Source of the DNA: Chthoniobacterales bacterium
GTDB taxonomy: Bacteria > Verrucomicrobiota > Verrucomicrobiia > Chthoniobacterales > JACTMZ01
Direction: 5' to 3'
NCBI GenBank assembly: GCA_017853515.1
Contig: JAFMJK010000019.1
Location: 1-17,542, forward strand
Length of the DNA stretch: 17,542 nt
The position numbers and the translations under genes were made by a program. This document shows, one piece after another, positions 8,100 to 14,418 of this stretch. Each line of letters starts with the position of its first letter. Position 1 is the stretch's first letter. The notes under the pieces were generated by a model. It ran no database searches, was not told the DNA's origin, and saw only the letters and a list, made by a program, of their open reading frames with translations.

Positions 8100-8172
8100 G
8101 TAGCGGCGGTCTATGACCGTCGGTGTCTTTCAGTTTGTGAAAACTGTTCCGGCGGTCGTAGACCGCCGCTAC
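8100..8172. repeat. Palindromic three-hairpin repeat (REP/MITE-like)
   Basis: Two 24-nt arms (8100-8123 and 8149-8172) are inverted copies with only two mismatches. Each arm is itself a small palindrome around GGCGGTC/GACCGCC (the right arm has a perfect 7-bp stem with loop GTA; the left arm has one mismatch). Between them lies a third perfect hairpin, CAGTTT-GTGA-AAACTG (8131-8146). The element fills the gap after the ABC ATPase gene and has no T-run, so it is not a standard terminator. The paired-palindrome design is that of dispersed REP/BIME-type elements. That it is repeated elsewhere in this genome is inferred, because only one copy is in the window. Confidence 0.72.
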
Positions 8173-8177
8173 AACAA

Positions 8178-8206
8178 TTCCGAAGCCTTGCTGAGTTTGG
8201 TATAAC
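8178..8206 (+). promoter_or_regulatory. Extended -10 promoter of the DUF309 gene
   Basis: TGG directly followed by TATAAC (8198-8206) is an extended -10 element with 5 of 6 consensus bases. A weak -35 match (TTCCGA, 8178-8183) sits 17 nt upstream. Transcription would start 6-8 nt after the -10, at about 8213, which is the first base of the GTG start codon of the following gene. Confidence 0.5.
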
Positions 8207-8212
8207 TTCCTC

Positions 8213-8662
8213 GTGGGAAAACACGCACGCATCGCGGCACAGACTGAAGGATTGGTGGCGCACGCCGGATTCCATCCGTGCTACCTCGAATATTTCCGCC
8301 TTTTCAACGCGCAGGAATATTACGCGGCTCACGATGTCCTTGAGCACATCTGGCTCGATGCAGAGGGCGAGCGCCACATCTTCTACAAAGCGCTCATCCA
8401 GTTCGCCGGCGGCTACGTTCATTTGCAGCACCACCATCGCGAGCCAGCGCACAGGATCCACGGCCGGCGCCTGCGCCCGGCAGCGCGGCTTTTCCGGCGA
8501 TCGGCGGAGTTGCTCCGAGAGTTGCCCGCCCGGTGCGAGGGCCTCGAGGTCGGGGAAATCGCCGTGATGGCCGTGGCCTGCGCCGAGGGGTTGGAAAAAT
8601 CCGGCTTCTCGCGCAACCCGTGGCATCCCGGCGACACCCCGCAATTGCGCGGACCGTCCTAG
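8213..8662 (+). CDS. DUF309 family protein
   Basis: The 149-residue protein is probably cytoplasmic, small and helical, and belongs to the DUF309 family, which has no established function. The family signature FNAQEYYAAHDVLEHIWL (31-48) is present with H40 and E44, followed by FYKALIQFAGGYVHLQ (57-72). The region after about 75 is rich in Arg, His and Leu and looks like a less conserved helical tail. The start is GTG at 8213: an in-frame TGA lies at 8192-8194 and no in-frame ATG precedes the conserved block. There is no Shine-Dalgarno sequence, and the promoter places the transcript start at the GTG itself, so translation may be leaderless. Its TAG overlaps the TAG of the convergent gene in the tetranucleotide CTAG (8659-8662). 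It is a monocistronic gene between a repeat and the exported-protein operon. Confidence 0.85.
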   Translation: MGKHARIAAQTEGLVAHAGFHPCYLEYFRLFNAQEYYAAHDVLEHIWLDAEGERHIFYKALIQFAGGYVHLQHHHREPAHRIHGRRLRPAARLFRRSAELLRELPARCEGLEVGEIAVMAVACAEGLEKSGFSRNPWHPGDTPQLRGPS

Positions 8663-9369
8663 TCGCTGACTCCTGCTTGTTCCTCCTCTTCCGGCGCATC
8701 GGGTGAAGCCATGAACGGAGACTGGTCGACCGGGCCCGGAGGCAGTTCCGCGTTCGCGGGAGTGAGCGTGCCGACATCGTCCGCCGTCCAGAGCATGCGG
8801 TCGGGACCGGCGGAAAGAATTTCCATGATGGTGCGGGAGACGGGATGAAAGACAAAGGGTGTACCCCAGCGGTCGATGAGTTCGCCGCTGGCGTTGAGGG
8901 CGGAAAAATCCGGGGGAATGATCGCCAGCCGCTTCGCGTTCTTGCCGGTCATCGACGCCACGATTTCCGCGTTCAGTCCCCCGGGCGGGTTTTGGCCGAA
9001 GATTTTTTGATATTGGCCGACGAGGCTGGCGACGATGACGATGTCCTCCTCCGGAGTGTTCGCGGGTTCATTGAGCTCGGCCGCGAGTTCCTGCGCTCCC
9101 GGCAGGAGATTGGCGCCGTTGGCGGCGACTGCGGCCATGGTGGCGCGCTCCGGGGAGGGCGGCGGAGGCACGGGTGCCGCGGGACTCGGCGCGCGGGATG
9201 TCGGTGCGGCGGGCAGGCTCCCTTCGTGCCGCACAGGCTCCCGGCCGCTTGCCCCGGTCTCCGCTGTCACGGCCGGATTGTTTTCGTTTTCCGCGGGCCA
9301 GAATGCCGTGACCAGAATCCCGGTTGCCAGGCAAACGGCCAAGGCGGTGGCGATCGCCCGGCGGTTCAC
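8659..9369 (-). CDS. Membrane-anchored protein with a pseudopilin-like (GspG-type) C-terminal domain
   Basis: The 236-residue protein begins with a basic start and one hydrophobic segment (about 5-23, an anchor or signal). A Pro/Ala-rich linker follows (about 45-75, including APVPPPPSP), then a folded region at about 105-200. The end of that region, GELIDRWGTPFVFHP (162-176) with MEILSAGPDRMLWTADDV (182-199), resembles the calcium-binding C-terminus of type II secretion pseudopilins. No prepilin cleavage site or pilin helix was seen, so it is unlikely to be a true pseudopilin. The tail is acidic (PEEEEQ). The GTG start at 9369 overlaps the TGA of the DUF1501 gene in a GTGA junction and has no ribosome-binding site, so it depends on coupling. 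It is the third gene of the exported DUF1800-DUF1501 operon. Longer upstream extensions of the frame run inside DUF1501 and were not used. Confidence 0.78.
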   Translation of the reverse strand: MNRRAIATALAVCLATGILVTAFWPAENENNPAVTAETGASGREPVRHEGSLPAAPTSRAPSPAAPVPPPPSPERATMAAVAANGANLLPGAQELAAELNEPANTPEEDIVIVASLVGQYQKIFGQNPPGGLNAEIVASMTGKNAKRLAIIPPDFSALNASGELIDRWGTPFVFHPVSRTIMEILSAGPDRMLWTADDVGTLTPANAELPPGPVDQSPFMASPDAPEEEEQAGVSD

Positions 9370-10880
9370 GCGGGCTTGATGAAAGCGAGGTTGGCGCTGG
9401 TGCCGAACGGGTCGTCGAAGCGGTGCAGATTCGGGAAAATCGCGGAAAGCGCACTGTCTTCGACGCCCAGCCAACGCGCCCCGACCGCCGCATACTGGTC
9501 GACCGAGGTGGTCGGGATCCAACGTCCGCGACTGCTGCCGGCGTCCTGGTCCATGCCGACTTTGAGGCTCGGGAAGGTGCCGTAGATGTTTCCCCCGGCG
9601 ACCGGGCCGCCCATGACGATGTGGTGTCCGCCCCAGCCGTGGTCCGATCCGGCGGTGGAAGCGGTGGCGCTGTTCGGCGTGAATGTGCGGGTGAAATCCG
9701 AGTGCGTGAGGGTCAGCACCTTGTCGCCGACTCCCAGTGCGGTGACCGCGTTGTTGAACGCTTTGAGCGAATTGGCCAGTTCGCTCATCAGGCTGGCCTG
9801 CGAGGTCATCTGGCTGCTGTGTGTGTCATAGCCGGAAACGCTGCAGAAAAAGATCTGCCGCCGGTTGTCCAGGGAGTTGCGGCCGGCGATCAGCTTGGCG
9901 ATCGTCTTGAGTTGGGTCCCGAGCGAAGTGGTGGCCCCGGAAAAAACGGCGTCCAGATCCACGCCGGAGTTCGCGGCGGCGAGGAAGGCATCGCCGACAA
10001 TCGCCTCGCCGGCGCGGGAGCGGCGCACGACTTCGCTGTAACCTTCCTCCAAAATATGCTGGTGCGTGTAGGCGGTGATTTCGTCGAAAGCCTTGAGGCG
10101 GCGTCCGGCGCTGGAGGTGGTGTATGAACCGTCCGGGTTGCGCGCGCTGGCGTAATTGGTGCCGAATCCGCCGAGCGGCACCGCCCCGGCCGAACCGACG
10201 TTGTATTGGACGACGTCCGACCCGATCTGCAGGCTGTTGATGCCGGAGACCGTGATGGAAAGGGACACCTTGTCCCCGGCCAACCCGCGTTGTCTGAGCA
10301 AATCGGCAACCCTGCCGCCCCATCCGGACTGGAACGGCTTGTCGGCCACGGAACTCTGCCATTCGATCTGCTGGTCGGAGTGGGAAAAAAGCTGCGTGGG
10401 AATCGTCACCGTGCCGCCGAGGAACTCGTCGCGCGAGAGGGGGAAGGCCAGAGTCCCCACGTTGGTGATGAAAGCCAGCTGGCCGGCGTTGAAGAGGTCC
10501 GCGACCGGTTGCATGGAGGGGTGAACGCCGTATTCGGATCCTCCGGCCGCGAGGGGGATCGAGGCCGGTTGTCCGGCGATGTATGCGGGGTCGTCGCGGT
10601 CAAGGATGCCCAGCACCCCGCGGTAAGTTTTGTAATCCGCGTATGCGGGATGCCCCATGCGCGGGATGAGCATGTTGTTGGAGTCGTTGCCCCCGTAAAG
10701 GAAGAGCACCACGAGCGCCTTGTAATCGTCATTCGGAAGATTCTGCGCGAGGGCCCCCCGCGTGAGAGTCAAGTGGGCGAGGGTGTTGACCAGTCCGGTG
10801 ATGCCGAGAGCCGCGCAGGAGGATTGGCGGATGAACGCCCGTCGCGTCAGACCCGTTTCGTTGGTGCTCTTTCTTCTCAT
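9366..10880 (-). CDS. DUF1501 family protein, Tat-exported, alkaline-phosphatase-like fold
   Basis: The 504-residue exported protein belongs to the DUF1501 family, which is related to the alkaline phosphatase/sulfatase superfamily and has no proven activity. A twin-arginine signal is clear: LTRRAFIRQ with R13-R14, then a hydrophobic stretch to about residue 46 (ALAQ). Likely metal ligands, placed by superfamily analogy, are D66 in YGGNDSN, D352 and H354 in GYDTH, and D413, H414 and H419-H420 in SDHGWGGHH; HSDFTRTF (393-400) is the other conserved family block. All family blocks appear intact, which argues for an active protein. The ATG lies 3 nt after the DUF1800 stop with no ribosome-binding site, so translation is probably coupled. 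DUF1501 and DUF1800 genes commonly sit side by side in planctomycetes and verrucomicrobia, which fits a joint extracytoplasmic role of unknown kind. Confidence 0.9.
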   Translation of the reverse strand: MRRKSTNETGLTRRAFIRQSSCAALGITGLVNTLAHLTLTRGALAQNLPNDDYKALVVLFLYGGNDSNNMLIPRMGHPAYADYKTYRGVLGILDRDDPAYIAGQPASIPLAAGGSEYGVHPSMQPVADLFNAGQLAFITNVGTLAFPLSRDEFLGGTVTIPTQLFSHSDQQIEWQSSVADKPFQSGWGGRVADLLRQRGLAGDKVSLSITVSGINSLQIGSDVVQYNVGSAGAVPLGGFGTNYASARNPDGSYTTSSAGRRLKAFDEITAYTHQHILEEGYSEVVRRSRAGEAIVGDAFLAAANSGVDLDAVFSGATTSLGTQLKTIAKLIAGRNSLDNRRQIFFCSVSGYDTHSSQMTSQASLMSELANSLKAFNNAVTALGVGDKVLTLTHSDFTRTFTPNSATASTAGSDHGWGGHHIVMGGPVAGGNIYGTFPSLKVGMDQDAGSSRGRWIPTTSVDQYAAVGARWLGVEDSALSAIFPNLHRFDDPFGTSANLAFIKPA

Positions 10881-10883
10881 GGT

Positions 10884-13800
10884 TTATTTCTGGTGGAGGA
10901 ACTCCGGCGAGTTGGCGACAAGGTAGAGCGCGTTGATCACGCGGTCCGAGGTGGTGGAAGCTCCGACGGCCGCCGCAATGATGCTCGCGCGGGGGTTGGG
11001 GGACGGGGCCGAGGCGTAACGGGCCTTGAGATGGCCGCAGAGCAACAGCGAATCGAGACGGTCGACCAGGGCCGTGACCGCCTCGGTGACAGATTTTCCG
11101 GCCGATATTTGCGCATTGTAAAATGTTGTCCACGGCGTGCGGTCGATCCTGACATTGTCCAGACTCTGGTCGGTCGCGCCCACGAGTGCTTGGAGTCCTT
11201 GCCCCGAGCTGACGGTGAGCAGGTTGTTGTTGTAATTCGCGGCCTGCACGACCTGCGTTTCCGTCGTGATCTGCATCTCCGGTGCGACGAGGCCCGCCGC
11301 CGCGATCGTGTCGCCCGGGCTGTAGCTCGGGAGGAAAAAGTTGAAGACGCTGGGCGAGGACTGGGGGGTTTGCAGGAAGAAGCCGTCGCTGCCGGGAAAA
11401 CGCAAACGCGTGGCCCCGGCGGCGAAGTTGTCGAGTTGCGAGGCCGGGTAACCGAAAGCGGCAAGGTCGGAGAGGGGCAGGCGCGATGCGCCGCCGAACG
11501 CCCGGATCAATTGCAGGTAGCGCACCATGGGTTCCTTCTGCTTGCCGAAGCCGAACCGAGCCGCCACCTCGAGATCGCGCGCCTCCGGATCGAGCAGGAT
11601 CGCTTTGACCACCGCTCCGAGGTTTCCCCGCGCGCCCTTGCCGTCATCGATAAACGTGCGGGCGACGCGGTGGATGTAGCCGGCGCTGGGATTGGACGTG
11701 ACGAGGCGCTGGATAAGGAGCCGGGAGATGAATGGCGGCACGTTGGGATGTTCGAAGAGAATCTGCAGTGCGGCCTCCAAGTCCTGTTGGCCGGTGAGAT
11801 CCGCGCGGATCTGGCGACCGAGGACGTTTTTCCCGCCGGTATCGTGATGCGTGCCGAAATTCTTCATCGGGTTGATCCACGAGGCTTGGAAGAACAGCGG
11901 TCCGTCGTTGTAGATGAAGCTGGTGTTGTCCACCTCGGGATAGCCGCTTGCTTTGCTGCCGTGCCGCCGGCTGAAACTCCACCCGGTGAAGACGCGCGCC
12001 AGTTCGGTGATGTCCGTGTTGTTGTAGGTCGGGATGGGGAGACCGTTGCTGTCCAGCTTGAGGCTGCCGTCCTCGTGCAACTGGACCAGGCCGATGGTGA
12101 AAATCTGCATGAGTTCGCGCGCGTAGTTTTCGTCGGGACTGACCACCGGAATGCCCGTGGAGGGATCGTAGACGGCCTTCTGGTTCTGCAGGCTGCTCAG
12201 ATACGCGCCCATCATCGGGCTCTTGCTCACGGTCTGGAGCAGACCGAGGAAGTTTCCGTCCGCGTGCGCCGCGAGCTGGTCGTAATAATGCGCCGCGCCG
12301 TAGTGCCTCTGACTCACGGTCACGTTTTTGTCGGAGATGACCATGATTTCGCTCAGGGCGAACCCGACCCGCTGGCGCAACTGGTCGTGGGCCCCGGCCG
12401 AGACCGCCCACCACGCGCGACGGCGGTTGTTGGGGCCCGGGTTTCCAGTCTCCAGGGTGTAGTTGATCGGATCCGTTCCGCGCAGCACCCACTCCTGGGC
12501 GTCGGCTGCTCGCGCGTAGTCTTCCAAGCGCGTCTGATCCAGCGCGAATTGCTCGTCGATCCACGCGGAGTAGCCGGCCATGCGGTCGCCGCCGTGCTGC
12601 GTCTCGATGCGCGCGGCGAGCGCGTCGATTTCCGTTTGGGTCGGACCGAAGGTGGCTTGGGTGAGGAAGCGCGCCACATCGCGTTTGAGTTCCTCCCCCG
12701 GTAGCGCGGTGACCGGCGGCGGCGTTCCCGGCAGCGGTGGCTCGGTCGTTCCCGTCGCGCGATGGAAGGTTCCACGGATCTCGCCTTCGAGAAAATTGTC
12801 CGAATTGACCACCGCCTGCACATTCCCCTGCAGAAGTGCGTCGAGCATCGCCTGACGCGCGGGCAGGAAGCCGGCGGCTTTGACCGTCCAGAGATTTTCG
12901 GTGACCTGTCCGCCCGGCAGTCCTTTGATGTAGGCGCCGCCTCCGCCGTTGTTCAGCGAGAGAATGGCTGTGGTTTGCGGGCTGGTCAGGCCGCTGAAGG
13001 AAAGCGAGACAACGGCCGTCGAGTTGTCCCCCCGCAGTCGGACGGTTGCCAATCCGGTGGCCGACGACCCGCTGACGGCGGGAACGAGGTAGCCGATGAA
13101 AAGGCGTTCGTTGGCTTGCGTGTTGGCTGCGTCGGTGATGGAGACTCCCGCCTTGGCGCTGCCGCCCAGAGAATAGGCCGGGTCGGAGGCGATCTCCATG
13201 GTGAGGGTTTCCGGTGTCTCCGCATTGCTGTCCGCTTGCGGCCGGACACGGACATCGATCGAATCGTAGCCGAACGGGATATGGACCGTGCCGGCCACGG
13301 GGTTACCGTCCCCGCCGACGAGGCTGTAATCCGCCGCGCCGGCCGAGCCGTTTTGCGGGTTGCTGTCGCCCCCGAGATTGAAACGCACATCGACGGCACG
13401 GAGGCTTCCGGTGCGTGTGATGCGGAAGACGCCATCCACGCCCTCTTTCTCCACCGCCACGGCGACCGGCGCGGTCACGTTCACCGAATCGGTGCCGCCC
13501 GCCAGCATGGCCGCCAAGGCATCGCGGTCCGACGTTCCCGGCACTTTGCTCGCGGCTTTGTGGGGATCGAATCCCCTGATTTTCCTTTCCTCCCAATCGG
13601 TCAGCCCGTCGTTGTCGGAATCCACATCCTGCACCTCGACCTTGAAAAAACGCGGTTGCCCGGTGTCGGTCGGCAACGTGGCTTCGGTATTTTCCCAGAC
13701 GGCCGGTTCAAGCGGCGTCACCGGGTTCCACTGTGCCGGATCAAGACCCTGGCTGGACAAAACGCGATAGGCTTTCCCGCGGTGCGTCGGCCAACCGACC

Positions 13801-14108
13801 ACAATGTTTGTGCCCTCCATGCGCACGCCCGAGGCTGCGAATCGCGACGCCGGATTCTTCGGGTCCGTGCCGGCGCGTTCCTCGAAGGCATCCGTCTGGC
13901 CGTCGCCGTCCTCGTCCGCGTGGCCCGCGCGGCTTCGCGCTCCGTAATATTGCTCCCACACATCGCTCAAGCCGTTGCCGTCGAGATCCAATCCGGCCGC
14001 TTCGGTCACGCCAGGCAGTCCGAGCATAGTGACTGAAATACAAAGGATCGCGTGTCTCGCGATGAGCCGGTATTTCGCCCTGTTGGGCAGTGAAGGGAAT
14101 GAGTGCAT
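10884..14108 (-). CDS. Multi-domain DUF1800 protein with calcium-binding, Calx-beta-like and CHRD-like modules
   Basis: The 1074-residue exported protein has a signal peptide (about 10-38, ending VTEAAG). Three Asp-rich calcium-binding motifs of thrombospondin-type-3/EF-hand style follow (DLDGNGLSD 41-49, DEDGDGQTD 65-73, DSDNDGLTD 163-171), with a small beta domain between the second and third. Next come a Calx-beta-like domain (about 212-326), a CHRD-like domain (about 334-448, ending EGEIRGTF) and a Pro-rich linker (455-468). The DUF1800 domain fills about 475-1074, with ARFLTQATFGPT, DENYARELMQIFTIG and ARVFTGWSF. DUF1800 has no established function. The frame runs back to GTG 14141, but I chose ATG 14108 because AGGTG lies 4 nt upstream and the residues before it would be untranslated. 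It is first in the DUF1800-DUF1501-pseudopilin-like operon and is unusually large. Confidence 0.88.
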   Translation of the reverse strand: MHSFPSLPNRAKYRLIARHAILCISVTMLGLPGVTEAAGLDLDGNGLSDVWEQYYGARSRAGHADEDGDGQTDAFEERAGTDPKNPASRFAASGVRMEGTNIVVGWPTHRGKAYRVLSSQGLDPAQWNPVTPLEPAVWENTEATLPTDTGQPRFFKVEVQDVDSDNDGLTDWEERKIRGFDPHKAASKVPGTSDRDALAAMLAGGTDSVNVTAPVAVAVEKEGVDGVFRITRTGSLRAVDVRFNLGGDSNPQNGSAGAADYSLVGGDGNPVAGTVHIPFGYDSIDVRVRPQADSNAETPETLTMEIASDPAYSLGGSAKAGVSITDAANTQANERLFIGYLVPAVSGSSATGLATVRLRGDNSTAVVSLSFSGLTSPQTTAILSLNNGGGGAYIKGLPGGQVTENLWTVKAAGFLPARQAMLDALLQGNVQAVVNSDNFLEGEIRGTFHRATGTTEPPLPGTPPPVTALPGEELKRDVARFLTQATFGPTQTEIDALAARIETQHGGDRMAGYSAWIDEQFALDQTRLEDYARAADAQEWVLRGTDPINYTLETGNPGPNNRRRAWWAVSAGAHDQLRQRVGFALSEIMVISDKNVTVSQRHYGAAHYYDQLAAHADGNFLGLLQTVSKSPMMGAYLSSLQNQKAVYDPSTGIPVVSPDENYARELMQIFTIGLVQLHEDGSLKLDSNGLPIPTYNNTDITELARVFTGWSFSRRHGSKASGYPEVDNTSFIYNDGPLFFQASWINPMKNFGTHHDTGGKNVLGRQIRADLTGQQDLEAALQILFEHPNVPPFISRLLIQRLVTSNPSAGYIHRVARTFIDDGKGARGNLGAVVKAILLDPEARDLEVAARFGFGKQKEPMVRYLQLIRAFGGASRLPLSDLAAFGYPASQLDNFAAGATRLRFPGSDGFFLQTPQSSPSVFNFFLPSYSPGDTIAAAGLVAPEMQITTETQVVQAANYNNNLLTVSSGQGLQALVGATDQSLDNVRIDRTPWTTFYNAQISAGKSVTEAVTALVDRLDSLLLCGHLKARYASAPSPNPRASIIAAAVGASTTSDRVINALYLVANSPEFLHQK

Positions 14109-14109
14109 A

Positions 14110-14128
14110 ATGCACCTGGCAGGTGCAT
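14110..14128. promoter_or_regulatory. Perfect 19-nt palindrome over the start of the DUF1800 operon
   Basis: ATGCACCTG and CAGGTGCAT are perfect 9-bp arms around one central base. The palindrome abuts the DUF1800 start codon (14108), includes its AGGTG ribosome-binding site (minus strand, 14117-14113) and overlaps the likely -10 box. This arrangement is what a repressor operator would have, since a bound dimer would block both polymerase and ribosome access. The regulator is unknown, and none is encoded nearby. Confidence 0.6.
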
Positions 14129-14152
14129 ACTCTTTAGCCACCCGGGTGTCAA
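14124..14152 (-). promoter_or_regulatory. Likely promoter of the DUF1800 operon
   Basis: Reading the minus strand, a consensus -35 TTGACA (14152-14147) is followed after 17 nt by TATGCA (14129-14124), a weak -10 with 3 of 6 consensus bases. The start would fall near 14117, about 9 nt before the ATG, giving a very short leader. The perfect -35 and exact spacing carry the call; the poor -10 suggests an activated or tightly controlled promoter. Confidence 0.45.
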
Positions 14153-14182
14153 TGGGACGAAAAATCGGCCGTCCACTGCGCA

Positions 14183-14198
14183 GAATGAATTATCATTC
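14183..14198. promoter_or_regulatory. AT-rich inverted repeat between the MetS-like and DUF1800 genes
   Basis: GAATGA-ATTA-TCATTC is a perfect 6-bp inverted repeat in an AT-rich island within GC-rich DNA. On the minus strand it contains GATAAT, a 5-of-6 match to a -10 box, though no good -35 lies 17 nt upstream. It may be an operator or a second, activator-dependent promoter for the DUF1800 operon. The rest of the 115-nt gap holds only a GC-rich 5-bp stem (CCGCG/CGCGG) without a T-run. Confidence 0.3.
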
Positions 14199-14223
14199 CG
14201 CGATTGAGCGCGGCACTTTGTGA

Positions 14224-14418
14224 TCAGTGCGGCGGTTGCCCGCGTTCCTCGCGCCGGCGCCGGCGTTCCTCGTCTTCGATTTCCCGCTCGGTATCGAGAA
14301 CGCCGTGCATTTTGTCCGTCGAATCCGGCGGGCGCAGCACGCGGCGGATGCACCAGAAGAAGAAGGCGGTGGTGCCCCCGACGGAGAGCAGCATGACGAT
14401 CCAGCCAGCGAGGGTCAT
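14224..14418 (-). CDS. metS: MetS-like small subunit of a sodium:amino-acid symporter
   Basis: This is a 64-residue protein with one membrane helix (about 3-23, GWIVMLLSVGGTTAFFFWCI) and a charged cytoplasmic tail (REIEDEERRRRREE). Small one-helix proteins of this kind, encoded directly after neurotransmitter:sodium symporter genes, form the MetS family, named for the small subunit needed by MetP in Corynebacterium glutamicum. The ATG overlaps the symporter TGA (ATGA), and a perfect AGGAGG ribosome-binding site lies 7 nt upstream (14426-14431), so it can be translated strongly on its own. The reading frame extends further upstream, but that part is inside the symporter gene. Assignment rests on size, topology and context more than on residue-level matches. 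Confidence 0.75.
   Translation of the reverse strand: MTLAGWIVMLLSVGGTTAFFFWCIRRVLRPPDSTDKMHGVLDTEREIEDEERRRRREERGQPPH

Noticed and set aside
8097..8567. A 156-codon plus-strand frame starting inside the palindromic repeat.
   Set aside because: It overlaps the DUF309 gene in another frame, and its N-terminus is just the translated repeat. DUF309 has the family signature, so this frame is not a gene.
10206..12704. An 832-codon plus-strand frame opposite DUF1501 and DUF1800.
   Set aside because: It lies opposite well-supported family domains and is rich in Arg, Gly, Val and Asp as expected for an antisense shadow; no domain or start signal supports it.
14109..14141. An 11-codon N-terminal extension of the DUF1800 protein from GTG 14141.
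   Set aside because: It lacks a ribosome-binding site and would be translated across the likely -10 box and palindrome; ATG 14108 has AGGTG upstream and gives a proper signal peptide.
14199..14223. GC-rich stem CCGCG/CGCGG after the MetS-like gene as a terminator.
   Set aside because: A 5-bp stem without a following T-run is too weak to call.
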